A DNA stretch of 64,000 nt from VRUE01 sp963716735 (GTDB taxonomy: Bacteria; Actinomycetota; Thermoleophilia; Solirubrobacterales; 70-9): the NCBI GenBank assembly GCA_963716735.1, contig OY970321.1:992001-1056000 (forward strand), given 5' to 3'. Both the position numbers and the translations under genes were made by a program. Below the pieces are notes generated by a model. That model worked only from the letters and a program-made list of their open reading frames with translations. It was not told where the DNA came from and made no database searches. Positions 1-8,954 of the stretch are shown here, one piece after another (within the stretch, counting starts at the first letter, position 1; each line of letters opens with the position of its first letter).

Positions 1-1
1 C

Positions 2-1150
2 GACGGCTCGATCGAGAGCAACCCGGATCTCGCCGTGACGGTCGCTCCGGGGGCCGCGTCGAAAATCACCCTCAGCGCCGCTTCCACCACGCCGGCCGCG
101 GGGGCGGCCGGCAACCTGACGACGACCGCGTTCGACGCCTACGGCAACGTCGCGACCGCCTACGCCGGCTCCAAAAGCCTCACCTTCTCGACCGCCTTGG
201 CGAGCCCCAGCGGCGAAGTCCCGACGGTAACGGACAGTTCTGGCGCCCCAACCACCGTCGGCAGCCCGACCGCGATCGTCTTCACGGCCGGCGTGGCGAG
301 CGTCTCAGGTACGAGCAACGGCGTGATGAAGCTCTACAAAAGCGGCTCCACCAGCCTCAAAGTCAGCGATGGCACGTTCACGAGCGCGGTAATCACCGTC
401 ACCGTGGCCGCCGCCACCGCCGTGAGGCTCACGCTGAGCGCCGCCTCGCTGACGCCGACCGCGGCTGCTTCCGACAACCTCACCATTACCGCCCTCGACA
501 CGTATGGCAACACCGCGACCGCCTACACCGGCGCCCGCAACATCACCTTCGCGGGGGCAACGGCAAGCCCCAGCGGAGCCGCCCCCACCGTCTCCAACAG
601 CAGCGGCACCGCGGTGGCCTTCGGCACGGCGACGGCGATCAACTTCACCGCCGGCGTTGCCACCGTCGTCTCCTCGACGAAAAACGGCGTGATGAAACTC
701 AACAAGGTCGAGACCGCCAGCATCACGGCCACCGATGGCTCGATTTCGACCTCGTCCGGCCTGACGATCACGGTCAGCATCGGCGCCGCCGCGAGGCTCA
801 TGCTCAAGAACGTGACGGTCAGCGCCGGCAGCATCGGCGCCGGCTGCTTCTTCACCTGCGCGATCACCGGGTTGGGCAACGGCGGCACGGTCAAAGCCAA
901 CGTCGCCGTCACCGACAGCGTCGGCAACCCGATTTCGGAGCTCGGCACCGGCCACGCGGTCAAAGTCACCGCTACCGCCGGCAGCACGATCGCCGGTACC
1001 CCGCTCGCGCTCCCCAGCACCGGTGCCGCCGAAACCGCCACCCAGTTCACCTACTCCTCCAAAGCCAGCGGCACCTTCAACGACACGATCACCGTCGCCA
1101 CCTCGGAAGGCACCGCCTACACCAGCGCCACCGCCACCACGAGCAAATAG
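2..1150 (+). CDS. Secreted Ig-like repeat protein, 3' part only
   Basis: The reading frame is open from the first base, so the gene starts upstream of the window and only its last 382 codons are seen. The protein has two clear tandem repeats of about 115-125 residues, each with 'LTLSAAS.TP', 'D.YGN.ATAY.G', 'ASPSG..PTV', 'FTAGVA' and 'NGVMKL.K', then a diverged third unit carrying two cysteines close together. Low-charge, Thr/Ser/Ala-rich repeats of this type are typical of bacterial Ig-like/invasin-like adhesive or surface proteins. A GTG at 35 is not a likely start, because the codons before it (DGSIES..L.VTV) match the end of a repeat unit. It is convergent with the sulfatase 17 bases away. 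The ligand is unknown. Confidence 0.75.
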   Translation, partial: DGSIESNPDLAVTVAPGAASKITLSAASTTPAAGAAGNLTTTAFDAYGNVATAYAGSKSLTFSTALASPSGEVPTVTDSSGAPTTVGSPTAIVFTAGVASVSGTSNGVMKLYKSGSTSLKVSDGTFTSAVITVTVAAATAVRLTLSAASLTPTAAASDNLTITALDTYGNTATAYTGARNITFAGATASPSGAAPTVSNSSGTAVAFGTATAINFTAGVATVVSSTKNGVMKLNKVETASITATDGSISTSSGLTITVSIGAAARLMLKNVTVSAGSIGAGCFFTCAITGLGNGGTVKANVAVTDSVGNPISELGTGHAVKVTATAGSTIAGTPLALPSTGAAETATQFTYSSKASGTFNDTITVATSEGTAYTSATATTSK

Positions 1151-1167
1151 CCGGGAACCAGGGTCGC

Positions 1168-2760
1168 CTACAGAGACCGCAGGCGGGTCTTTTCCACCCG
1201 CGCCAGCTTGCGTTTGAGGCGTTTGAATTCCGCCTCCTGCGTGGGCGTGCGTTTGTGGCCGGGGAAGGCGATGTTGCGCTTCTCCAGCGGGTCCTGCTCG
1301 AGGTCGTACATCTCCCACTGGGGCCGTTTACGTCCCTTGACGTCGTAGTACTTGGCGAGCTTCCAGCGGCCTTCGCGGATGCTGACGATGTGGTTCGGCG
1401 CTTTCGGGTAGGGGCGGCTGGCCTGGCCCGACTGGTAATCGTCATAGGTGAAGACGACGTAGTCCTGCGTGCCGCGGTTCGAGGACGGGTGCAGGACCAG
1501 CTTCGAGTAGTCGACCCCCTGCCAGTCCGCGCGAGCCTGCTTCGGCGCCGCCGCCAGGCTGGCCAGCGTCGGCAGGAAGTCGACGTGGGAGACGAGCGCG
1601 TCGGTCTCGGCGGGCTTGGGAAAGAGCTTCGGGTTCGAGTAGACGAGCGGCACCCGGGTCGCCTCCTCGTAGAAGTTGAAGTTCTTCTGCCGCAGACCGC
1701 CGTGGGTCAGCCCCATCTCACCGTGGTCGGCGGTGCGGACCACCAGGGTGTTGTCGAACAGGCCGGTCTCTTCCAGCTTGTCGAGGACGTTGACCAGGTA
1801 GCTGTCCGAGGAGCGCATCAGGTTGCCGTAGAAGTTGAGGTAGTTGCGCCGCTGTTCTTCGTTTTCCGGCTTCCCGGTCAGGTTGAAGATGCGCAGGAAT
1901 TCGGCCTGGACCGAGGGCTTGGTCGAGAGGTCTTCGTCCCAGGTCGCCGGCTCGCGGATGTTCCCCTCGAGCCAGGAGTCGTCATAGCCCGCTTCGGTGA
2001 AGGTCTTGCTCGGGTAGAAGAGGACGTCGTGGGGGTTGACGACCGAGATCACCATGAAGAAGGGCTGCTCCTGGGCGGCGTTGGAGCCGAGGTACTGCAG
2101 CGCGCCTTCGGCCGCCCCTTCGCCGGTCGAGTCGATGAAGCGTCCGTCGTTGTCGACGAAGCCGCCGCCGGCCTCCGGCACGCTCTGGTTGGCGCCGGCG
2201 TCGGGTGGGTTCCAGCGCGAGAAACCGTACTTTTCGAGGTCGGCCGGGACGGCTTCCTTGCCGGCCGGTTTGGAGCAGTGCCACTTGCCCTTGTAGACGA
2301 CGTTGTAGCCGGCCGCCTTCATCACAGTGGCGAGGTTGGCGAGGTCGGTCGGCAGTTCGACCTGTGGGTATTCGGAGGCGGGCATGTCTTCCTCGAGCGT
2401 GTACTTGACGCCGTGCTGGGCGGGGAAGTAGCCGCTCATCAGGGTCGAGCGCGCCGGCGAGCACATGCAGGCGTTGGTGAAGGCGCGTTCGAAGCTGAGC
2501 CCGTGGCGACGCAACCGCCTCATCCCCGGCAGGTTCTGGCGCAGCCAGTTGGGCGGGAAGTGCTGGATCGCGCGCTCTTGGTCGGTGAGGAAGAGGACGA
2601 TGTTCATCCCGGCGACGTCGCGGCGCTTGCCCTTTGAGGCGGCAAGCACCCGCTCGACTCCGGCGCCCTGGGAGAGCAGCGCGGCGGCGGCCGCGCTCGC
2701 ACCGGTCCCGAGCAGCTGCTTGCGGGTCAGGCCGCCTTCCTGCCCGTCCGATTCACCCAT
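1168..2760 (-). CDS. Tat-exported type I sulfatase
   Basis: 530 residues. The sulfatase signature C-S-P-A-R is at residues 100-104; Cys100 would be converted to formylglycine. The N-terminal metal site reads LTDQ (residues 58-61). Later HG.R motifs and a TADHGEMG stretch fit the alkaline phosphatase/sulfatase fold. The first 42 residues form a Tat-like signal with an Arg-Lys rather than Arg-Arg pair (LTRKQLL) and an Ala-rich core, so export is likely. The ATG at 2760 is chosen because GGAGG lies five bases upstream; an in-frame ATG at 2778 has no such site. It follows the beta-propeller gene by 18 bases on the same strand. The substrate (sulfated glycan or other sulfate ester) cannot be told from sequence. 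Confidence 0.88.
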   Translation of the reverse strand: MGESDGQEGGLTRKQLLGTGASAAAAALLSQGAGVERVLAASKGKRRDVAGMNIVLFLTDQERAIQHFPPNWLRQNLPGMRRLRRHGLSFERAFTNACMCSPARSTLMSGYFPAQHGVKYTLEEDMPASEYPQVELPTDLANLATVMKAAGYNVVYKGKWHCSKPAGKEAVPADLEKYGFSRWNPPDAGANQSVPEAGGGFVDNDGRFIDSTGEGAAEGALQYLGSNAAQEQPFFMVISVVNPHDVLFYPSKTFTEAGYDDSWLEGNIREPATWDEDLSTKPSVQAEFLRIFNLTGKPENEEQRRNYLNFYGNLMRSSDSYLVNVLDKLEETGLFDNTLVVRTADHGEMGLTHGGLRQKNFNFYEEATRVPLVYSNPKLFPKPAETDALVSHVDFLPTLASLAAAPKQARADWQGVDYSKLVLHPSSNRGTQDYVVFTYDDYQSGQASRPYPKAPNHIVSIREGRWKLAKYYDVKGRKRPQWEMYDLEQDPLEKRNIAFPGHKRTPTQEAEFKRLKRKLARVEKTRLRSL

Positions 2761-2778
2761 GCATTCCTCCCCTCCCAT

Positions 2779-4167
2779 TCACGAGGTCACCCGCTTGAAG
2801 ATGTCGACCGCATTGCTGCCGAACGAGGTCGAGTAGAGATAGCGGCCGTCCGGGCTGAGCGCGATCGAGCTGACTCCGAGCAGGGCGCGGGCGGGCGTAC
2901 AGCCCGGCACGGAGCGCGGGGCGAGGCAGCCCGAGCGGCCGGACTTCTGCGTCACCGCGCCTGATTCCTTTGCCCGGTCGAGCACGTCGATAGCCCCCGT
3001 GGCAAAGGCCGCGACGTAGACGTTCGCCCCATCCGGGGAGACGGCGAGGCCCTCGGGCGAGCTCATCGCGCGGCCGAAGGAGCAGCCGACGGCGCGCAGC
3101 CAGACCAGGCAGGCCGACGTGCCCGGGTTCTGCGCGAATGGCCCGGAGGAGGAGCGGCCGAACGCGGTGACGCTGTTGCTGAACAGCGAGGTCACATACA
3201 CGTCGCCCTTGGCGGGGCTGACCGCCACCGCGTTGGCCCCGTCGAGCTGCACCCCGGTCGTGCAGCCGCTGAGCGCGCTGTCAACGATGCAGCCGCTGCC
3301 GTCGGTGGCCTGGGAAAGAGCACCGGTCGTTTTGTCCCGCGCGAGAACGACCAGGGCGTTGGAGAGGGCGGAGGCGACGTAGACGCTGGCGCCGTTGGGG
3401 CTGATCGCCATCCCCTCGGGCGAACCCAGCGCGATGCCCGGCGTGCAGCCGCTCGTCGATTCGGCGATGCAGCCGCTGCTGTCGCCGGGTTGGACGAGCG
3501 CGCCGGTCGAACGGTCGCGGTTGAAGACCGCCACCGCGTTGCCGAAGAACGAGCCGGCGTAGACGTTCTTGCCGTCAGGGCTGACGATGACGACGTCGGG
3601 CGCGACCAGCGCCCGACCCCTGGTGCAGGCCGGGACGGGCAGACCCGAGATGCAGCCGGCGCCCGCGGGGAGCTGGGTGAGCACACCGCTCGAGCGGTCG
3701 CGACGGAAGACGGCGATCGCGTTGCTGCCGCGCGAGGTCGCGTAGACGTTGCGACCGTCAGGGCTGACCGCGACCGAGTTGGGGCCGCTGAGGCCCACAG
3801 CCGTGGCGCAGCCATCGGCCCCCTTGGCGGCGATGCACCCCTGCACACCCCCGAGCTGGCCAAGCCCGCCGGTGCGAGGGTTGCGCCTGAAGATCGCGAT
3901 CGCGTTGCTTTTCGACGAGGCGACGTAGACGTTCTTGCCGTTCGGGCTGAGCGCTATCGCCCGCGAGCCCATGAAAGGACCCGGGCCCTGAAGCGCCCGC
4001 GCGGTCCCGCAATTGCCACTGGGCGCGGAGCGATCGACCAGGCAGCCACGCACTCCCGGCAGCTGCACGAGGCTTCCAGGGGCCGGTGCCTGGTGACCGT
4101 GTCGCGGCGCAGCCGACGCACTCGCCGCGAGCGCCAGCGCGACCACGAGCACCAACACAACGAGCAC
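2779..4167 (-). CDS. Secreted seven-bladed beta-propeller protein (YVTN/lactonase-like)
   Basis: 462 residues with a hydrophobic N-terminal signal (LVVLVLVVALALAASASA). The body is seven repeats of about 60 residues built on 'SPDG.NVY..S..SNA..VF.R....G.L.Q....GC', each unit carrying two cysteines. The first repeat begins with the 'Q..GV.GC' half and the last ends after its 'SPDGRYLY..S..SNAVDIF' strands, the circular-permuted arrangement expected for velcro closure of a propeller. It probably acts outside the cell as a binding or scaffold protein. It lies 18 bases upstream of the sulfatase, so the two are likely co-transcribed. The GTG at 4167 leaves no basic n-region; the frame stays open upstream without an ATG, so the start is uncertain. 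Confidence 0.75.
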   Translation of the reverse strand: MLVVLVLVVALALAASASAAPRHGHQAPAPGSLVQLPGVRGCLVDRSAPSGNCGTARALQGPGPFMGSRAIALSPNGKNVYVASSKSNAIAIFRRNPRTGGLGQLGGVQGCIAAKGADGCATAVGLSGPNSVAVSPDGRNVYATSRGSNAIAVFRRDRSSGVLTQLPAGAGCISGLPVPACTRGRALVAPDVVIVSPDGKNVYAGSFFGNAVAVFNRDRSTGALVQPGDSSGCIAESTSGCTPGIALGSPEGMAISPNGASVYVASALSNALVVLARDKTTGALSQATDGSGCIVDSALSGCTTGVQLDGANAVAVSPAKGDVYVTSLFSNSVTAFGRSSSGPFAQNPGTSACLVWLRAVGCSFGRAMSSPEGLAVSPDGANVYVAAFATGAIDVLDRAKESGAVTQKSGRSGCLAPRSVPGCTPARALLGVSSIALSPDGRYLYSTSFGSNAVDIFKRVTS

Positions 4168-4256
4168 TCGAACCGAAAAGCGGGATGGTTGGCCGGGTGA
4201 GGTCAGCGCCGCCGCAGCGTATTCGTGCCCACGGACACGTCCGGCTCACACCAGGC

Positions 4257-5525
4257 TCAGCGTTTGCTCGGCCTGAGGTTGCCGAGCGCGCCGATTCGCA
4301 GGCCCAGCCAGGGGTAGGTGGCGGTGAAGAGCGTGTTGTCCTGCGGTTGCAGCCCAACCGCGGAGAGCCAGAGTTGGTAGACGGGCGCATTGGCGATGCC
4401 ACCGTGCAGCCGGCGCCAGATACGACCTCCGCTGCGACCGGATGGCGGCGGGGTGATCGTGTCGGTCCACTCGACCACGTTGCCGCCCTGGTCGAGGGTC
4501 CCCCACGGCGAGAGGGTCTGCGCCTGACCGACGGTGCTGAGGCTGCCCTGGTAGATCTTGGCGTAGGTCGCCGGGTCGATCCCGAACGGGTTGACGTTCG
4601 CGCAGGCTTCGGGCGAGAAGACCGCGGGGCACCAGCTCGGCGCCGGCAGTTCGGAGTCGTGAAAGGTCGCGAGCGGTTGGGTCGAGGCGTTGGTGACGTT
4701 CCCGTTCGTTGCGTCGAGCGCGGTCGGGCTCGGCGCCGTCGCCGTGCCGTCGCCGAATTCGCCGGCGTTGGTCGGGTACTTCCAGTAGGAGTATTCGCCG
4801 CCGCCCTTGGGGTCGTAGTAGGCCGCCTTGATCCACTCGTCCTGACTGGGCACGACGAAGCCGGTCGCGTGCGAGCGGGTCGCGGCGCGCTGGGTCATGT
4901 CGTACATCCCTCTCTCCGTATGCCGCGACAGCCGCACGCGGTAGGTGACGTAGCGGAAGCCGGCGTCACGACTGACCAGTCGGGAGAGCAGGCGACCGTT
5001 GTAGAGGGAGTTGACGAAGCGCGCCGAGCGCAGGAAGTTGGCAAAGCCGTAGGGCTTGTCGGCCCATTCCGGAGAGGCGACCGTGTAGTGGCGGCCGGTG
5101 GAAGCGCTGCCGGAAAAGTCGATCTGGCCGTACTTGGGCCAAGCCGAAGCACTCTCGTTGGCGCTGTAGAGGTTGTGCCTGTTGCGACCGAGGGGGTCGA
5201 CCGTGTTGAGGAAGGCCACCCACTGGGTGACGCTGACCTCGAGCTGACCGATGCCATAGCGGTACTTGACGCCACCGACCTCCTGGCAACCGGGTTTCGA
5301 CTTACGTGCTTCCGCACACGACCGGTAGATCGCGTCACTGAAGGGAACGATGCCGACCGATCGATTGCCAGCCGCGCCGACCGTTGCGGTCTTGAAGCTC
5401 AGAATCGAAGGCGCAGGCGCCGCGACCGCAGCCGCCAGCCCCACGAGCGCGGCGACGGCCGCAGAGGCCACAACCACGGATAGGAGATTTCTCAGGACTC
5501 GGCGCGCAGCAGTCTGGTTGGGCAT
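4257..5525 (-). CDS. Secreted formylglycine-generating-enzyme-like (SUMF1/FGE-sulfatase domain) protein
   Basis: 422 residues with a clear signal peptide (basic MPNQTAARRVLRNLL followed by a long Ala/Val core). The FGE-sulfatase fold is indicated by 'QDEWIKAAYYDP' (middle), 'GNVVEWTDT' and the terminal 'LGLRIG'. Canonical FGE converts the sulfatase cysteine to formylglycine and uses a Cys pair in the C-terminal core. In this protein the corresponding stretch, after 'RIWRRLHGG', has no cysteine, so catalysis as in SUMF1 is doubtful; it may be a binding or scaffold relative. It lies upstream of the propeller and sulfatase on the same strand, about 90 bases away, consistent with one surface module. 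Cysteines elsewhere in the protein could form disulfides. Confidence 0.72.
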   Translation of the reverse strand: MPNQTAARRVLRNLLSVVVASAAVAALVGLAAAVAAPAPSILSFKTATVGAAGNRSVGIVPFSDAIYRSCAEARKSKPGCQEVGGVKYRYGIGQLEVSVTQWVAFLNTVDPLGRNRHNLYSANESASAWPKYGQIDFSGSASTGRHYTVASPEWADKPYGFANFLRSARFVNSLYNGRLLSRLVSRDAGFRYVTYRVRLSRHTERGMYDMTQRAATRSHATGFVVPSQDEWIKAAYYDPKGGGEYSYWKYPTNAGEFGDGTATAPSPTALDATNGNVTNASTQPLATFHDSELPAPSWCPAVFSPEACANVNPFGIDPATYAKIYQGSLSTVGQAQTLSPWGTLDQGGNVVEWTDTITPPPSGRSGGRIWRRLHGGIANAPVYQLWLSAVGLQPQDNTLFTATYPWLGLRIGALGNLRPSKR

Positions 5526-5603
5526 CTGGCCCTATCGACGAGCATCCAGGATGCTTGAACGCATTACCTCAAACGCCCGGCAGTAATACGCCCTGCGCCG
5601 CCT

Positions 5604-5876
5604 TCACTGGAAGCCGAGTCGGTAGAGCTTTTCCTTCGAGCCTCGCCTGGGATTGCGTGCGCCGACAGGCTCGAGCGCGCCAAGCCAGTACAGGCGACGG
5701 ACGTGGTAGCCGATCGAAGAGAGGCTGTGTTCTCTGTGGAACACCTCGACCAACTCTGACGCCGACATCGGCACATCGATCCAGATCAACGCTTCGATGA
5801 TCTGCAACTGGATGGGATGGATGAGACTCACGGCAAGCCCTGCCCAGAATCCGTCAGGGGCGGCTCCGCCAGTCAT
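5604..5876 (-). CDS. Small winged-helix (ArsR-like) DNA-binding protein
   Basis: 90 residues. The middle resembles a winged helix-turn-helix: 'IHPIQLQIIEALIWIDV' (first helix), 'SASELVEVF' (second), 'SLSSIGYHVRRLYWLGALE' (recognition helix and start of wing). The layout matches the ArsR/HTH_20 type regulators of Solirubrobacterales-like genomes. No metal-binding Cys cluster is visible, so an effector cannot be named. It stands alone between the surface cluster and the accessory region. The start is not supported by a strong ribosome binding site. Confidence 0.55.
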   Translation of the reverse strand: MTGGAAPDGFWAGLAVSLIHPIQLQIIEALIWIDVPMSASELVEVFHREHSLSSIGYHVRRLYWLGALEPVGARNPRRGSKEKLYRLGFQ

Positions 5877-6269
5877 TGCCCACCCCCGTATCGGCAGTCA
5901 AGAGTTTGCACAAGTGACAGCCTAATCCAACTAACTGCACAGATCATTCTGGATTGTGCAACCAAATGCGGTCTCGCAGGGAGTCCGCATTTGCTAGTGC
6001 GGCTTGGGCCGAACCCCCAGCCACATAGGACCAAGAGTCCGGCTCAATGCCGACACGATTCGGGCTCAGCCGACCTTATTGATGGAAACAGTTGGCAGCG
6101 CCGTTCCGATGGCTACAAGCCTCATTTCGTCACCTCCCTCTCCCAGAATTACTAAGGAACTTCCGAGTAAATCTGCCCAGAGACCGGTTGAGAACGCTGC
6201 GGGTTTCGTCTCGATAACCATCTAGACTGCGCAGTGCTCAGCGAGAAGAAAGCAGTCAAGGGGAATCGC
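5877..6269. other. Intergenic stretch, no gene seen
   Basis: About 390 bases between two outward-facing regulator genes (leftward ArsR-like, rightward double-winged-helix). No start codon with a ribosome binding site opens a convincing frame, and no RNA gene is recognised. The base composition is noticeably more AT-rich than the preceding cluster, marking entry into an accessory region. It presumably holds divergent promoters, but no clear -35/-10 pair was picked out. Confidence 0.4.
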
Positions 6270-7517
6270 GTGGCAGCAAAAATCGCACTTGGTCGACCGT
6301 CCAGCCGGGAGCATCTGCGGCGCCTGGCTTTTGTCTTCGCAGTTGAGCTGCGACTAAAAATCGTTACCGAGCTCTATATGCGGGAAATGAGCCCGACGCA
6401 GTTCCACAGGGAGTTTGGGGGCGGTTCAGCCTCGCGGGTTGCCCGTAACTTCGAAGCGCTGAAGAAGCATGGCTGGATCAGATACGTTCGAAGTGCGCCC
6501 GGCAGGGAAGGCAAAGGCAAGGAGAATTTCTACCGAGCGCCCGAACTTGCGTTCATAGATGCGGAGACCTGGGCGCTGGTTCCGTATTCCATGCGGGTTA
6601 CCTTTAGCTGGCATATCTTCAATCGGATCGCAGTTCGAATGCGTGACGCAATGGAGGCCTCTTGCTCGGCGACGCGGCAGGGTCGCGACCTCACTTCCAC
6701 GCCATTGGTACTGGACCAAGTGGGCTGGGCGCGGGTGATCGAGGCCGTCACCACTCAGTTTGTCCATCTTTTTGAGGAGCAAAAGGACGCCCAGCTTCGC
6801 GTCCGTCATTCAGGAGAGGATCTGATTCGAGCAGATATATTTCAGGTCGCGTTTCAAGTTCCAACACCGATTGACACTCAACAGAAGCCTGCCTTGGTAG
6901 AAAGGCGAAATGAGCCTCTAGTTCCGTTCTTCGAGCGCATGTCGCCGGTCTTCGCTGACGACATATGTATGCGGATCGTCAACGAGCTGAATCAGCGGGA
7001 GATGAGCGTGACGCTTTTTTATCGCGAATTTCATCGCGAGTTATGCCATGTCAGCATCGGTGCCTTACACCGCCGCTTCAAGAAGCTCCAGGAAGTCGGC
7101 TGGCTTGCCAAAGTCAATGAGGAGACGGGGGGAAGGCGCCGCGGGGCAACGGAGGTTTTTTATCGCGCGACCGTCCCCGCTGTTGACGAGAGTGCTCCGT
7201 GGGCTGACATTCCGCAGGCGCTGAGAGGGACTAAGAACTGGAGTACTCTCCGGCAACTCTCAGGCCAAGTGAAAGCGGCAATAAAGGCGGGGACCTTCGA
7301 TCAGCGCACGGATCGGTGCGTTGCTTGGTCGCTCGTGAGTCTTGACAATCATGGGTGGGAGAAGGTGATAGCGGGTCATGATGAACTTCTCGCTTATGCG
7401 CTGGATGAGCAAGATCGCGCCAAACACCGTATGGCCAACTCTGATGAGCAGCCGATCAAGATGACCCTTGCGCAAGCCGCATTCGAAGCTCCGAGGGACG
7501 TGATCAAGTCGCCATAG
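6270..7517 (+). CDS. Duplicated winged-helix regulator-like protein
   Basis: 415 residues made of two homologous halves. Each half starts with 'RI(V)..EL..REMS.T.F.REF' and continues with 'V.R.F..L...GW(I/L)..V' (about residues 20-75 and 230-290), a winged-helix pattern, followed by about 130 residues that contain 'ALVPYSMR' in half one and 'WADIPQALRGT' in half two, then a 'W..V' helix near a Gln-rich end. The fold suggests a DNA-binding protein with an internal dimer-like duplication; the effector is unknown. GTG at 6270 has AAGGGG six bases upstream and is preferred over the GTG at 6234. Codon use is less GC-biased than in neighbours, so acquisition by transfer is plausible. Confidence 0.6.
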   Translation: MAAKIALGRPSSREHLRRLAFVFAVELRLKIVTELYMREMSPTQFHREFGGGSASRVARNFEALKKHGWIRYVRSAPGREGKGKENFYRAPELAFIDAETWALVPYSMRVTFSWHIFNRIAVRMRDAMEASCSATRQGRDLTSTPLVLDQVGWARVIEAVTTQFVHLFEEQKDAQLRVRHSGEDLIRADIFQVAFQVPTPIDTQQKPALVERRNEPLVPFFERMSPVFADDICMRIVNELNQREMSVTLFYREFHRELCHVSIGALHRRFKKLQEVGWLAKVNEETGGRRRGATEVFYRATVPAVDESAPWADIPQALRGTKNWSTLRQLSGQVKAAIKAGTFDQRTDRCVAWSLVSLDNHGWEKVIAGHDELLAYALDEQDRAKHRMANSDEQPIKMTLAQAAFEAPRDVIKSP

Positions 7518-7916
7518 TTGAACCGCCCGATGAAAGCCGCCGCGCAGCAGTGATCCGAACCAAGGCCGAGCTATTCCCACCCACTTGGACTGTCGCTCTT
7601 GAGGATGATTTGAGGACTCTTTAATGACTACTCTCAGCCGCCCCATGGCGGTGGTGGAGTCAGTCATCGACGTTGCGGCGTTGGCTCTTCTCATGGGCTT
7701 TTCCGCAATTGATCGATCCTCAAGGCGCTGGTTGACTTAACCGGGCAAGCATGGACGCTGGAAGCGCGGCAACCAGCTTCGCACTGAGGCTCAGTGGAAC
7801 GAAGCTAGAATGTTTGGTAGCGGACACGCCCATGGTCACGATAACGGCGGCGTTTGCAATCCATCGGTTCCTGGGCAGGATGAAGGCCCGAGCTACTAAT
7901 TGAAAGGGTACCGCGA
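7518..7916. other. Intergenic stretch, no gene seen
   Basis: Roughly 400 bases between the duplicated regulator and the small secreted protein. Frames in it are short and lack ribosome binding sites. I see no tRNA, strong hairpin or repeat. Its left half overlaps only spurious reverse-strand frames running into the regulator gene. Confidence 0.4.
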
Positions 7917-8477
7917 ATGAGAAGCTGGTCTAACGGGCGGGTAGCGGCATTGGTCTGTTTCCTTGCGCTATTCGGGGCGGCACACGCCGCCGGGTACTCT
8001 CAGCCGACTTTCGACAGACCCCATGCGTTACTCGCTCAAGGCAAGATTGGACAATCGAAGTGGCAGGTGTACGCTCATTTGTCGCGGGAAGCGAATGCGG
8101 CACGTAGACCCTGTATTGACGTCTCGATCGGGACGATTTCGGGTGCTCCTGAAGAGGCGCTGAGGAATAGTATCTGTGGTGAAGTCAGCCCATTGCCCGC
8201 GGCGGTAGGGGCTAGCATTGATCCTGGACCAAAGCAGACGGCTATCGCCCTTGCGTTCAGCAAGCAAGTGAAGGTGGCGCGTGTCGTCATTGCGGGACGC
8301 GGCGCAAGCCTAATCAGAACCAAAGTGCTGAGTCATGCGAAGGCGCAACGTACTCATCTGCAAAAGTTTAGCTTTGCCGTGCTAGTGAAGAGTGGTTCCT
8401 TTTGTATTCGGCAAATTCAAGGGCTTGCTGGAAACAAAGTCGTGAGCGACAGTGGACCCACCTCTTGCGAAGGGTGA
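7917..8477 (+). CDS. Secreted four-cysteine protein, paralogue A
   Basis: 186 residues, function unknown. An N-terminal signal peptide (RSWSNGRVAALVCFLALFGAAHAAG) predicts export. The mature part has four cysteines in the pattern RPC...IC...FCI...SC near the C-terminus. The same pattern (RPC, LC, FCL, SC followed by G) and a preceding Trp occur in the protein at 10569-11147, so the two appear to be diverged members of one family sitting in the same accessory region. ATG start; upstream 'AAAGGG' lies about ten bases before it. Cysteine pairing suggests a disulfide-stabilised extracellular domain. Confidence 0.6.
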   Translation: MRSWSNGRVAALVCFLALFGAAHAAGYSQPTFDRPHALLAQGKIGQSKWQVYAHLSREANAARRPCIDVSIGTISGAPEEALRNSICGEVSPLPAAVGASIDPGPKQTAIALAFSKQVKVARVVIAGRGASLIRTKVLSHAKAQRTHLQKFSFAVLVKSGSFCIRQIQGLAGNKVVSDSGPTSCEG

Positions 8478-8529
8478 TCTTTAACTCCAGAGTTAGCGGC
8501 GAACATTCGGCCTACGACTACGCCGGGAC

Positions 8530-8740
8530 TCGCTAACCGAAGCGAATAACGCTGCGGATGCCGTCTTGGGCCTCCATCAGGTCGAAGCCGCGGTTGACTT
8601 CGTCGAGGCTGAGGCGGTGGGAGATGAAGGGGGCGACGTCGATCTCGCCGGCCATCGACCGGTCGATCAGATCGAGAACCTGGTCGCGCCCCTTGACGCC
8701 GCCGAAGGAGGAGCCGGCGATGCGGCGGCCGGTGATCAGG
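8530..8740 (-). pseudogene. 3'-end copy A of the Zn-alcohol dehydrogenase gene
   Basis: About 211 bases that match the last 70 codons of the intact dehydrogenase gene (13167-13377) with roughly ten mismatches, including the stop codon. The translated tail reads ITGRRIAGSSFGGVKGRDQV and ends in DGIRSVIRFG. Homology stops abruptly on the right after 'GGTGATCAGG', where unrelated sequence begins, and on the left just past the stop codon. It is in the same orientation as copy B and the intact gene. There is no promoter or 5' coding part, so it is a gene fragment, either an attachment-site-like scar or a duplication relic. Confidence 0.85.
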
Positions 8741-8954
8741 TCGGGCGCCTCTATCGGTCTAGTGCCGGCAAGCCGTGGGTACGGGATCGAAACCCTGGTG
8801 GAGCCATTGCTGCATCCGCCCAACTTGGCGTCAAACCAAGTTGTGGGAATTCTCAACAATCAATACATGGCACCACTCAGCCTCAAGCTTGGTGACTGAC
8901 AATGAGAGTCGGCTTATTATCGTGTAATGGCGAACATCAGGAGAATAGATCGTG

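Noticed and set aside
8745..8830. Possible degenerate tRNA near GGGATCGAAACCC
   Set aside because: The T-loop-like stretch cannot be given a five-base T stem in the right register and no anticodon arm fits.
8533..8859. 108-residue protein made from dehydrogenase-tail copy A
   Set aside because: Its first 40 residues are unrelated sequence read through to a chance start; the tail alone lacks catalytic and Rossmann parts, so it is treated as a gene fragment.
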